A stretch of 64,000 bases of DNA, taken from the NCBI GenBank assembly GCA_014728045.1, contig WJMH01000007.1, forward strand, positions 1-64,000, read 5' to 3'. The position numbers and the translations under genes were made by a program. Each line of letters begins with the position of its first letter. Position 1 is the stretch's first letter. This DNA is from Candidatus Omnitrophota bacterium. Its GTDB lineage: Bacteria; Omnitrophota; Gorgyraeia; Tantalellales; Tantalellaceae. This document shows, piece after piece, positions 44,201 to 51,132 of this stretch. A model generated the notes under the pieces. The model saw nothing but the letters and a program-made list of their open reading frames with translations. It made no database searches and was not told where the DNA came from.

Positions 44201-47200
44201 GAAAATACGTGCCCCTGAGGCCGAGCTCTTTTCTTACGTGGTCGAGTTTTCTTGTGCGCTGTTTAAGTTCACTCGTGCTTATGCCGAGCCTTGCGGCGAC
44301 ATCTTTAAGGGACGGGATATCACCGGCCTCCAGATACAACTGCCAGGCTGCCTCTTCCATATTCTCGGTTGAGAGTTCTTCTTCCCGGTGGGATAGGCCC
44401 CCGTAGTCGATCTTACCCAGGCGCCCTTTTCTGATGGCACCGTTATCACCATATCTGGCCATGTCCGCGGGTTCCGGCTTGAAACTGACAGGTTGTTCGG
44501 TAACGCCCCTTTGCGGGAATATCCGTTCCTGCTCAGAGATCGGGGAAATATCGATAGAGTCAAGGAGGTCTTCATCATGCTCGATAACAACTGAGGGATC
44601 AGGGGCCACGGAGATACTGCCATGGAGATTCACCCATTCACCACCGATCTTGCGGGGCGGTTTTAGTATATGCTGCGCTTCTTCCAGTAAAAGCTGCGCG
44701 AGTTGCTGAACAGAGATCCTTTCCAGGAGCACTTCACCCAACCATATCGTCGGCTGAAGACCGTGCCTGTTTTCGCTGAAACCGGTCCTGACATGAGTAA
44801 TAACACTGCGGGTTATGTGCCGTGACCCTCTCTTGACGCTCTTTTTGCCTATAATGACCTTGCCGATGAGTATACTCAATGATACATTCTGGATTATATG
44901 CACTAGGTGCAGTTTTTCAATATTCGTGAGGTTACGGAAGTTCTCTTTCCCGGCGAGTATTTGCGAAAGGAGCGAGATATCTTTGGCTTTTCTGATCTTC
45001 GCAAAAAGACCGTTATCCCTGAACTTCTCTTCAACAGGTGGCGCTCTGGAAATAGTTCCATCCAGACGTATATTCTGGACGGTCTGGCTTTTTTCATCAA
45101 CCTCGACTGCGATGCCCTTGCGGATATGCTTGATCAAAAGCGGATTAGTGGTATCACCGTCAGTAACCCCGCTTCGCAAGGAGGTGTCTTTATCTGCACC
45201 AGCCATATCCGGGGACTCCGGTTTTGTTTCAACGCCTCTATTCCGACTTTCAGGATCGCGTTTCAATATTTCTCCGTAGCCCGGCTCCGGCTCTCTCCTG
45301 CCGAACTCAACGGTATCGGACTTTTGTGCAGGTCTTATTCTCTGTATTCTCTCATGCGGCTGGTCAAAATACTTCTTCACCTCTTGCTCTATCAGGAACC
45401 TGTTATCCTTAATCGATTGCATAAATTCCGCCAGGGGGATCGCGGCCACCGATGAAGCAATTATGCTGGGGGAGATATCAAGCAAATATTGCTGCATATC
45501 GGCTGAAAGACGTTTTACGGCCTTGATTCGCTTTGCTATATGTGCCGCGCTGGTGGCGAGGATCCGTTCCGCGCGTGCTCTGAAAAAGGGATCCGAATCC
45601 AGCAGCTCCCTTACTTTCTGACCGATGATCGGCCTGATAATATCCTGGTCCGGCAGAGGCATACTGCCACCGATGGGCCCTGCTCCGCTGACCATCTTGA
45701 ATATTCCGCCGGTAAGATAAAGAAGTGCTACGGTAACAAAGACGGGGGTAAAACCGTGAAAGAAGCCGGAGCTTCCCGCAGAAGCAGAAACCGCAGCCGG
45801 AACACCAGAAGCTGCTATCGCACCCAGAGCTGGCAGACTGAATACGCACAGGGACATCAAGATCCCCTTTTTGTTCCTGCCCAGCAACGAGATGATCCTT
45901 TTGGCAAATCCATTGATATGCACGAAGACGATAGTTTTTAAGAGGATCTCGATATCGTATATCCAGGACTTTTGCCTCAGGTATTCAAGGTCGGTCTCTT
46001 TCTTCGGTATGTCGGTATTTCTCTGCCATCCTTCTCCATGGACTTTAAGCGCACGAAGACTGAATAAACCGGGTTTGATCCCGTGCAGAACATCATCTAT
46101 GTATGCCTGGTCTATTTCGTCAGGACTGTACGGCCTTGGGCCGAACCACTGCATATCCCCGTTTATTATCGAAAGAAGCTGCGGCAGCTCATCAAAACCC
46201 GGCAGTCTCACGAGCTTTCCGTAAAAGGTGACCTTTCTTTGAGCGGGGTCTTTCTCGGTCGTCATCGTTCGGAACTTCCATACGGTTATGGGCTTTCCTC
46301 TTTCCCCTATCCTGCGCTGTCTGTAGAATACCGGCCCTTTTGAGGTAAATATGATCACCGGCGCGGATACCAGAAAGACAAGAAAAGCTAGAGGTAGGAG
46401 GGCCATAGCGAAGAGTTTGCCTACTTCCTGAAGCAAGTTGTCAAGTTCGTGCACGCGGCTTAACGGGCTGAATCTGGCCACCACTTTCCTGAGAGGGTCT
46501 TTAACCGTACCGTCCCTGAGGTCAAGCATGACAGAACTTCCTTCGGTAACAGCTGTCTTGAACGGAAGCTTCATGCGGTAAAGAGCTCCGGCCAGAAGCC
46601 TGTGATTATCGAGAGAAAGCTTTTGCGCAAGCCCGCTCTTTTTAAGATCGCGCCTTATGATAATGAACTGCAGCCTTGCCTTATTGGCACCGAGACTCGA
46701 AAGCACGTTCGACATGTCCTTAACGCCCAGCGCGACCGCTCTCACGGCTTTATCATAGGATAATTCATGCAGGTTTGACAGGTTAGTATGGGTAATCGCG
46801 CCTATATGCTTGACCGGATCATATGCCAAAAGATAATTACAGTGTATCGCACCGCCTTCTGAGAGCACTTCGGGGGATTCGCCTGTTTTAAACCAGTTGG
46901 GACCTGTGATCTCTGTGCCGGGAACCTTGAACTGGTAGATATTGTCTGCCGGACCGGAACCGGTTCTCTTTTTGGATTTATCCCCGGGCACGCCTCTCGT
47001 ATCATCTGAAAGCGGCAGTTCAATCGTGAACTTCGCGCCTCCGGCCTCTGCATTTTCCGCGGTAATGGACCCTTTACATTCTGTGACTGTAACCCAGGCT
47101 TCAGCAAGTCCTATGCCTGTTCCGCCATCCCTTGCGGTGGCTCTCAGTCGGAATAAAACGGGTCTTCCGGTTTCGGGATCCTCGCGAAGCATTTTTTCAT

Positions 47201-48362
47201 CGATCCCGGGGCCGTTATCAGAGATGGTCACCCTGGCCCACTTATCCTCTCGGTCAAGGGATATCCTGATCTCGGCGGAATCGCCTCTCCTGTCACGGGC
47301 GAAATGCAGCGCGTTATTTAGAATATTTATAAGTGTGCTCCTTAACGACAATTTATCGCCGAGCACGTTTACTTTTTCAGGTTCACCCTCTATTCTCAAA
47401 TAATCCTTGAACTGATCCTCTTCCGCCAATTCACGGACCATCTCATCGAGCGAGACCTGTGCCTTGCGCATCTCTCCCGTGGCAAAGGCTATGCGGTTAT
47501 CGACAAGTGTCATGGCCTCATCAAGTGTTTCTACTGCTATTTTCAAGTAATCGTCCTGGGTATCAGGATCTTTAGCTTCGGGATATATACGCTTCTTTTC
47601 CAAAAGGTCACGTCGAATAAAACTTAACCGGTCGTAGATCTCAACTAGTTCCGTAAGAAACCCCACCGCTTCATCAAATGACAGGGTCCCTTTCCGCTTT
47701 AAAGCATGGCTCAGCGTATTAGAAAGATCCTTGAACCTTAATGCGATCGATAACCCGCTCATATGCAAATCCATGAAAGCGCGGGATTCGGCACCAAGCA
47801 GCGTAAATTCCTTTATCATCTGCAGGGAGGTCGCGAATATGGACAAAGGCTCCATCGCATCAAAAAGACCATCATTATGCCCCAGAGAAGAAATGCTTAT
47901 GACCATTCTCTCCACCTGAGCATCGATATGGGAGGAATCTTGGGTGTTTAAGGACCCCGCGATGTCATCCGAGGGAATACGTAAGGAATTGTCTTCCGGG
48001 TTAATCAGTACATTGAATTTTTTATTCTCGACAAAACAAGGAACAAGCCATTCTTTGCCTATCCGGATCTTCCTGTCGAAATGGATATCTACTCTCTTGC
48101 CTTTTATATTTGGGTATAAATGCAGCTCCAGGTCTTTAAGCGGCATATGGAAAGATTCAATGTAAGACTGAATACTGAATTCAAGGAATGCGCGGTCCGG
48201 TGTAGCCCATGAAAGTAATGCTGGCTGGAGTTTTTGTATGCCGGAATCAGACCGGAATATGTCAGGATTGGCCCAAGCGATATTGTTGACCATGAAAAGA
48301 CACAATACAGCTAACACCACAATCCTTGTAAATATTTTGTATTTTGTTAAATACCCCGACAT
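35298..48362 (-). CDS. Giant exported mosaic protein (4354 residues)
   Basis: Visible modules: signal peptide ending AWA-NP (32); N-terminal module like that of the 4922-9166 protein; HATPase (about 340-450; DNGPGI 382, GGTGIGL 412); CheD-like segment with Cys508 and His525; membrane phosphoglycosyl transferase (640-770; FDELPQLL near 723, WFGPRP near 740); helices near 845-905; KPExPDMA-type linkers at 1047, 1295, 1968 and 2559; LLEEAQHIL near 1225; an HTH then about four 100-residue repeats (1540-1960); second HATPase (2070-2115); membrane helices (2215-2335); SAM methyltransferase (about 2600-2720); a 275-residue duplication (about 3050-3590) with EVQPSIG at 3223 and 3498; HELSH at 4013; C-terminal alpha/beta module. 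The frame is continuous. Whether it is one polypeptide or processed is unknown. Confidence 0.82.
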   Translation of the reverse strand: MSGYLTKYKIFTRIVVLAVLCLFMVNNIAWANPDIFRSDSGIQKLQPALLSWATPDRAFLEFSIQSYIESFHMPLKDLELHLYPNIKGKRVDIHFDRKIRIGKEWLVPCFVENKKFNVLINPEDNSLRIPSDDIAGSLNTQDSSHIDAQVERMVISISSLGHNDGLFDAMEPLSIFATSLQMIKEFTLLGAESRAFMDLHMSGLSIALRFKDLSNTLSHALKRKGTLSFDEAVGFLTELVEIYDRLSFIRRDLLEKKRIYPEAKDPDTQDDYLKIAVETLDEAMTLVDNRIAFATGEMRKAQVSLDEMVRELAEEDQFKDYLRIEGEPEKVNVLGDKLSLRSTLINILNNALHFARDRRGDSAEIRISLDREDKWARVTISDNGPGIDEKMLREDPETGRPVLFRLRATARDGGTGIGLAEAWVTVTECKGSITAENAEAGGAKFTIELPLSDDTRGVPGDKSKKRTGSGPADNIYQFKVPGTEITGPNWFKTGESPEVLSEGGAIHCNYLLAYDPVKHIGAITHTNLSNLHELSYDKAVRAVALGVKDMSNVLSSLGANKARLQFIIIRRDLKKSGLAQKLSLDNHRLLAGALYRMKLPFKTAVTEGSSVMLDLRDGTVKDPLRKVVARFSPLSRVHELDNLLQEVGKLFAMALLPLAFLVFLVSAPVIIFTSKGPVFYRQRRIGERGKPITVWKFRTMTTEKDPAQRKVTFYGKLVRLPGFDELPQLLSIINGDMQWFGPRPYSPDEIDQAYIDDVLHGIKPGLFSLRALKVHGEGWQRNTDIPKKETDLEYLRQKSWIYDIEILLKTIVFVHINGFAKRIISLLGRNKKGILMSLCVFSLPALGAIAASGVPAAVSASAGSSGFFHGFTPVFVTVALLYLTGGIFKMVSGAGPIGGSMPLPDQDIIRPIIGQKVRELLDSDPFFRARAERILATSAAHIAKRIKAVKRLSADMQQYLLDISPSIIASSVAAIPLAEFMQSIKDNRFLIEQEVKKYFDQPHERIQRIRPAQKSDTVEFGRREPEPGYGEILKRDPESRNRGVETKPESPDMAGADKDTSLRSGVTDGDTTNPLLIKHIRKGIAVEVDEKSQTVQNIRLDGTISRAPPVEEKFRDNGLFAKIRKAKDISLLSQILAGKENFRNLTNIEKLHLVHIIQNVSLSILIGKVIIGKKSVKRGSRHITRSVITHVRTGFSENRHGLQPTIWLGEVLLERISVQQLAQLLLEEAQHILKPPRKIGGEWVNLHGSISVAPDPSVVIEHDEDLLDSIDISPISEQERIFPQRGVTEQPVSFKPEPADMARYGDNGAIRKGRLGKIDYGGLSHREEELSTENMEEAAWQLYLEAGDIPSLKDVAARLGISTSELKQRTRKLDHVRKELGLRGTYFPQSDQRRLFQNPEGRYLEDLASSRHFQEVFELYENKDRRHHVWKQSMTFKNAFFRAKIIKFIEEIARNVKKPGRGDVPLEETLKRWFARYDDPMLQKHGKNKARKIMGVIAEKGFDFVLKNFPGQAEYILSLLQAKDFGQSTRIRLAYGLKPHIIGNHRLMVVGAFPELKMDVRDFVLWWQDIRGNMEDEQMGIKNVRHKFKKYRPEFFYRWTLARDGKLNEKEKQLLRQEFASTEWEGDIEWMRLAGGLHDEAAPYFEGSVAVMISKSFSCPGFELLPEDVSYQTVSSDEEKVMDEVIRFVWHHFKRRHPEIYDLWEASKTEPVSLEEAIKVRECIEALTDRDFREWGGPLKRLKDGRIQTPTKRAMDVFIEAFSTPNIPLERRDFELSWGSKEESVANLRFKLSRYDPDLYLEWERIAFKGGTIDEQEALRKKLRKIGKTRLSRWQAGSAGNSNLCPWFKGSLPCVVAESFRTEKFDLDELDIYNSWKTEQDGIDSVRHKFKRIFPGLYRDYLRLEEDPANEAFRQDLRARFGNLKFKDVREKGLKHATNRAAAPYFEGSFSNMIRKSFPVLFAGHDNKPEAPDMASEELSIDDTDRILCELIEYMKRHGANSDENVRSLMVELGLSPRENAVCAAINKTTTEKGHYRQALLAERKAAQLSEICLSSEAVPRRVFGEIGRCAYELAVNCIRNGFGGIILIETEEQDDDVLFRITARDLGPGIEDLERTRKMSFDEGYMYKGRGHGFRTITGESSPFRKGRVVYNTNGKSWVLDASTGKFRMTGGSRISKGVQAKLEITKNELSGESVIKGDPPASLFSLDKDYAIEKAPRIETGLFLAGPLAVISGLVISGRIGFWGASYLIGAFSAVFIGSHFVNYLRAPPEVKEKGVLYRMSWAFKAPLAVGLMHFVTGLLFSVFVPISGPLCQNPLLATGLFTVFIYIMYSINADVHQYLNEMAFEEEGYSPASIGDDRNGKESIDENDVPDLQKSIKPEGAFKLDVKEEMLDILFSALEEMGPANSPARKLFLAFSAYYRRFGSYPSHKELEYIADLPRRRSGVRVFAVFKALKHHNLPRIKLVKKTYAEESAFGSKWDLEQEEKALLDGHDGGYADILSKNYLPRLRKNLAGKKNIGPVALQLPSEDTAISSEEEKRKNSLLPKEQRKSREHLQKPEAPDMAKDETARPHMSLEDACSFFREFAGIVYKRDLVYSNEFAKELVKHGIDDVMIIGAGLSSLPFLLALMGKNVTFVNLDPVMVDAMELFVTDLNSDLADAGIEGSVEIKVITGEIGSVGLSEHGLEENSVDLLTFVDLIGAGPIGEPKQWLAKAAQLLRRRGYLLIDERDEWLTEALSEQFPEHELLSDGKYFNGDYEGMNSMNRFYRVVNPSAQITEEDPAPGQTCSLSEHNPAKPGRTGLTKETASAGNTMPLTQEEWFRMVRKEVKPYRDSSIFIDEKHKAELERELFRERLQRARELKQLIKSIFMPLGAYTGKLNAEVISTVFANGQEQFYRKLAEYKITDLQYQLTRASDITTEEDYLKGVRTPGAEFCDTVSSVAAEALKDVLSPSRVKQIYGMWYSPEKDEWRDHFWLRIDEVDLCFTFEQFDERFWGTPMISRAPDTFKDMRLFVVEEEPARLHKKSPAEHVASRTGRLMQAIKQADTDQRLNAMVKLTMELMDRNLLEFGQINYQIKYVLSESQSSGTSGDTFPYRGRFEYVLDRLGACGSETLVRPEQRKGTRGYMPLVMGPEFDRMDGLLLAEPDFSWGEGQNRINARIRYDGYRTIQIFPAENTKKSFPELEMLDMPADSILVPAEGVFGHILIDVIRTSNENILWIEEVQPSIGIRKIKPASARQKFRDWNTAAIEHIAKLAMKAGFKTVYGSTETELRQKYGDLLNQGNVRENYNRPFRENWEKIDFALGRRQTRLWRKKADTPLDAVINRISHAHDNKQMNAIVPEVVDNLAEGEYTIREFTVALNKVLRNPVEFAKWIYVLARMGLTVEGEPAVPASPDERLYIALKEGKEFRTLEQLILKNMRYEWGEASDKVGALILYDAEEKCLQVFPDRETLVSNPELEKLEEEATDAYVPDKGLFGVVRIQELRDGEEAALWIDEVQPSIGLRRIKPAGKREKFRDWNRFAVDHLINLARMAGFKVLYASTEEEIRARYGNDKSLSQGNLKGNYRRPFRDDWHKTEKTLGRRKASLWHLKLDASDPDEARKQRFLKNRARLLQDADHQYYSFSRKDALVEFLSLEGLPIGHEPNSLGFFIEHFFDVLKNETKQAYIAKTSRGGHQHLHISFQVDPGTGRDCDEFVEYFYVDNTFIAHAVSPIEKENGKTSVKMLMGIDDPTFKGKGHMQVFFEMRQSLFCQLYQPEEFKVPVEQITSWDAFFFYVRRGYLPEDAVARKKVVDEFLVPWLLDRKFRLEEPIQVFGRDFLDKCGSFFSFSLVDNSAGKAGLPKRFNSGRRGSGKVRYKDLRFVQKYDGVAFGHDSKKYDARKCEDFQPYRALKYMEKTGRDAHIVRETLAVAMGFFRETALKSLQADDDNQTAIMDLYDAFWNDVRKHEGLLVRVAENLPWDSALYETGGVSVLVLNRAFFEDAALGYYFPPKGLENKYISIWLLCERLNHELSHSDKYKDSIEEELKEEAKCVHRDYFFLKYIFLSPMNGELKNRVELYVKNLKDRYGSNGYFRFLYSLIPMNEREVRAAIWEYLVRGCDNQNYGIKAFPSGIGRPDGQMSPGDVEETRKDKDSELHQDERTLVASPLRQLNDPQQLSLGLVEMLLSVTFNRKLVLGFDSTIASCHSADPVSIFSSLEKLKQDPRYARILKNLIIVRAPGEELGDLLGEYADKEDTEVFMFALETSRQELCELESRLRAVYIDEEDFPYSSYYPLAEIVAMALSQLFEDPIVENAPLKSLSSGLDLSRINIESVTRQGKTLIFKLLPDAEPCDTADLLKRYAGIKRFLKAA
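37580..39215 (-). repeat. Protein-level tandem duplication, two units of about 275 residues
   Basis: Within the giant protein, two units share WI[ED]EVQPSIG[IL]R[KR]IKPA, then FRDWN, AGFK, a Y-x-ST-x-x-E-x-R-x-x-YG stretch, QGN, NY-x-RPF and LGRR. The equivalent leucines are residues 3220 and 3495. The DNA has diverged strongly, so the duplication is old. Confidence 0.85.
42480..43750 (-). repeat. Protein-level tandem repeat, about four units of 100 residues
   Basis: Two markers recur at about 100-residue steps. The first is VRHKFKKYRPEF at 1584, then VWHHFKRRHPEI near 1684, LRFKLSRYDPDL near 1788 and VRHKFKRIFPGL near 1885. The second is YFEGS near 1643, a degenerate copy near 1745, WFKGS at 1847 and YFEGS at 1945. 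Confidence 0.78.
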
Positions 48363-48432
48363 AAATGTTTCCCCGCCAATAATGATCTTTCTTGCACTGG
48401 TATCTCTGGTTAATATATAAGAAAGTTATAAT

Positions 48433-48492
48433 ATTATAGCAAAATACCGAAGTTAGCACAAGAAATAGTTAGATAGCTTTTATTTTCCTAAC
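48433..48492 (-). promoter_or_regulatory. Promoter-like region with giant-gene box, copy 2
   Basis: Leftward, GTTAGGAAAATAAAAGCTA starts at 48492 and TATAAT begins 54 nt later at 48438, 71 nt before the ATG. TTGTGC at 17 nt from the -10 is a poor -35. The box matches that of the other giant gene with one gap and about two mismatches. Confidence 0.6.
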
Positions 48493-48540
48493 GTATTTGT
48501 AGGTTGTTTAAATATAATATGTTATGTGGAGTTAAAAGGA

Positions 48541-50061
48541 TCAGAGCCTGTCGGCTGTTGAGGGGTCAACTCTTATCGCCCGATCCGGTCTGACCGGACA
48601 TTTCGCCTGGCATATGCCGCAGCCAACACAGAGAGTTGGATCGACAAAGGGTTTTTTGAATATCTTGCCATTGTGCCTTTCTTCTGTCACCTTTATAGCT
48701 TTATCCGGCACAGGACAATGCTCTTCGCATACAATGCAATCTGACTTATGATTCCATGGAAGACATATCGACCTGTCTACCATGGCCGTGCCCAGCTTTA
48801 TGGTTAACTTGCGCGAATGAGACAGTTCCGTGATAGCCCCTGTCGGGCACACGCTCCCGCAAAGAGTGCATTGATATTCGCAATAACCTATCTCGGGAAC
48901 AAGAGCAGGGGTCCACAGGCTTTCAACCCCTGCCTGCAGCATTACAGGCTGAAGTCCGTTGGTCGGGCATACCTTCATGCAGTTACCGCATCTTATACAG
49001 CGGTCATTAAAATCTTTTTCTTTCAAGGCTGCCGGTGGCCTTATAACCGGGCCGGCACCTTTTTTCATGTTAGGGTTCCGCCTTTTGTATCCCAGCGCGA
49101 AAATGGAAGTAAGCAAAAGAAAAAGAAAACTTTTGCGTGAAAGGCCTCTACCCTCCTCCCTGTCATCCCCTTCTTGGGCTTTTTGCCGTTTTATAAATGA
49201 AAACCGGGTGGTTTTCTGGGGACAGGAATAAATGCAATCCATGCAGAGAATACATTCACCGGAGTTATAAGAAGCTGCTCCGGTTATGGCCCCTGTCCTG
49301 CACATCTCCACGCACACACCGCAATCAGTGCATTTATCCACTACACGCCGAAGAAGTGAAAATCTTGCCACCAGCGCGTAAAAAGCACCCAGGGGGCACA
49401 CGCTCCTGCACCATAACCTTGAGATGAATAGTGACCCCCCGCAGACAGCGGCAAACACAGCAAATATTATAAGTGAATTCGAAAAATAATGGACATTTAC
49501 CCCGAGAAAGGTGGTTTTCAGACCACGGTAGAGGTCATAAAAACCACCATATAGTTCAAAATTCCGGATGATCAATACGAACGTCCTGTCGATAAGTAAC
49601 GTCACCGTTGGTATCAGATTGAGCGAGACGAACCTCGCGACTATTGTCATCGGGTCAAGTACCCATGCTAGCTGTATACCAGCAAGCGCGAATATGAAAA
49701 TAACGCCCAGGATAATGAATTTTCCCTTGCGGATCCTGCTATTCAAACCGTTATCAGGGATATATTTCCGCTTTTTAAGAGCCCCTGTTACATCAATCAT
49801 CGTACCCAGGGGGCAAACCCATCCGCAGTAGAACCTGCCGAAAATGAACGTGAGCACCAGCATCAGCCCCGCAAAAATGAGACCGGCCAGGAGTACTCTT
49901 TCGCTAATTGATGTAAAGAGCATGATCGAAGGGTTCGTCTTAAAAAAAGTCTCTGGCGGCAATAACCCCGTCAATGGATAGGTGGTTGACCATAGTATAT
50001 ATATGAAAAGCAGCAGGAAAAAGCCTTGGGAGACCCTTCGCAAAAAGATGAGTTTTTTCAT
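48541..50061 (-). CDS. Membrane polyferredoxin (NapH/MauN type, extended)
   Basis: 506 residues. The N-terminal half has about five membrane helices with two CGWVCPLG/CRSVCPLG motifs, as in NapH, MauN and CcoG-type proteins. Then come CTDCGVCVEMC and CILCMDCIYSCP, one more helix near residue 315, and a C-terminal ferredoxin part with CIRCGNCMKVCP, CTLCGSVCP, CIVCEEHCP and CVGCGICQAKCP. The protein could carry several [4Fe-4S] clusters and move electrons between a quinol pool and a redox enzyme. The start overlaps the DUF362 gene by 4 nt; this pairing recurs in other genomes. Confidence 0.9.
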   Translation of the reverse strand: MKKLIFLRRVSQGFFLLLFIYILWSTTYPLTGLLPPETFFKTNPSIMLFTSISERVLLAGLIFAGLMLVLTFIFGRFYCGWVCPLGTMIDVTGALKKRKYIPDNGLNSRIRKGKFIILGVIFIFALAGIQLAWVLDPMTIVARFVSLNLIPTVTLLIDRTFVLIIRNFELYGGFYDLYRGLKTTFLGVNVHYFSNSLIIFAVFAAVCGGSLFISRLWCRSVCPLGAFYALVARFSLLRRVVDKCTDCGVCVEMCRTGAITGAASYNSGECILCMDCIYSCPQKTTRFSFIKRQKAQEGDDREEGRGLSRKSFLFLLLTSIFALGYKRRNPNMKKGAGPVIRPPAALKEKDFNDRCIRCGNCMKVCPTNGLQPVMLQAGVESLWTPALVPEIGYCEYQCTLCGSVCPTGAITELSHSRKLTIKLGTAMVDRSICLPWNHKSDCIVCEEHCPVPDKAIKVTEERHNGKIFKKPFVDPTLCVGCGICQAKCPVRPDRAIRVDPSTADRL

Positions 50062-51044
50062 CTGCCCCCCTTGACCTTGAGTATATCCGCCTTGGTCAGG
50101 TCAGCCGACCCGTAGCCGAGCCTGACGGCCTGTTCAATATAGGTTATGGACATGGGATCCCTGTCCACAAGCGTGCAGGCATAGGAATCGGCGAGAACGG
50201 GATCGGTGCCCGCGATAACTGTGTCCATCCTTGCGACATCATCAAGACTGCCCCCGCTGGGTCCGTTCCTCAAAAGCACCCGAGTAGCATCGATCACGGT
50301 TAGTTCCGGACTTATGTAATCGGTCAGGTCCGCGAGCTTGCGCCCTATTCCCGCATGGATCAGCCCCCGGGTACCGCTGCAAACGCCCATAAGGTTCTTC
50401 ATCGAGAGCGTGAGCCCTGTTAGCCTGTGATGCTTGAGAATGGGCACGTTTATGAAGACGTCACATTCAACCGCTTCCCTGTAGATCGGCCAGTCATGCA
50501 TGGGGCTGCGATAGGGGAACTCTGCTTTGACAACGTTCCAGTTATCGACAAAGTGAACATAAGCGCCTTTTTCACGGGCGACCCTGGGTATCTCGGAGTT
50601 GTCATAAGATCTGCGAGCTTCGTTACATGTATTATCTGACATATTGACGCGTTTGGCACCCGCTGCGTAACACATATCGACAAGTGCGGCAACAACATAG
50701 GGGTTAGTGTTGCCCGCCTGCTCGGGAGACCGGTCCCAGGAAATATTCGCCTTGAGGAAGACCACGTCCCCCTTTTTGACAAAACGGTCCATCCCCCCAA
50801 TGCCCTCAATGGCCTTTTCTGTATTATTGTAGGGATCCGGTCCTTTGGAAACGACCAGGTCGTGGTCTCCCTTTATGTTCTTCTTGGGCCTCCCACCGGA
50901 TCGCGCTGTTCTGGCGAAAGCATATTTCAGGAGGGCATTATTCGAAATAAAGTAAAGAGCCCCTCCCAGAAGCAGCTTAATGAATCTGCCTCGCGAGATA
51001 TGCTGCTTCAAAAAGCATTCAAGATTATAGAAGAATCTGTCCAT
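50058..51044 (-). CDS. DUF362 family protein, probably membrane-attached
   Basis: The 328-residue protein has the DUF362 core: VVFLKANISWDRSPEQAGNTNP, AGAKRVNMSDNTCNE, INVPILKHHRLTGLTLSMKNLMGVCS and a final TDPVLADSYAC stretch. A hydrophobic segment near residues 22-40 suggests an uncleaved signal or anchor. The family often travels with ferredoxins; its biochemical role is not settled. GGGGGAGG precedes the start. Its gene is coupled with the polyferredoxin gene. Confidence 0.9.
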   Translation of the reverse strand: MDRFFYNLECFLKQHISRGRFIKLLLGGALYFISNNALLKYAFARTARSGGRPKKNIKGDHDLVVSKGPDPYNNTEKAIEGIGGMDRFVKKGDVVFLKANISWDRSPEQAGNTNPYVVAALVDMCYAAGAKRVNMSDNTCNEARRSYDNSEIPRVAREKGAYVHFVDNWNVVKAEFPYRSPMHDWPIYREAVECDVFINVPILKHHRLTGLTLSMKNLMGVCSGTRGLIHAGIGRKLADLTDYISPELTVIDATRVLLRNGPSGGSLDDVARMDTVIAGTDPVLADSYACTLVDRDPMSITYIEQAVRLGYGSADLTKADILKVKGGR

Positions 51045-51132
51045 CCTCCCCCTTTCGGATCGTAAATCACGATGAATGCCGCATAATTAATATTACATTA
51101 TGGTCATAACAAAGGCAAACTTACCTGGAAGT

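Noticed and set aside
40665-45224. The Met of the KPExPDMA linkers as internal translation starts giving separate proteins
   Set aside because: Only the first copy has a GGAG at a usable distance; the others lack ribosome sites, and there is no stop codon between modules.
35500-48200. Many open frames of 60-180 codons antisense to or out of frame with the giant gene
   Set aside because: They are by-products of its codon use. The sense frame is continuous and carries recognisable motifs throughout.
51070-51115. CATAAT...ATTATG inverted repeat between malic enzyme and DUF362 as an operator
   Set aside because: The arms are short and AT-rich, expected by chance in this stretch, and no promoter could be placed with confidence.
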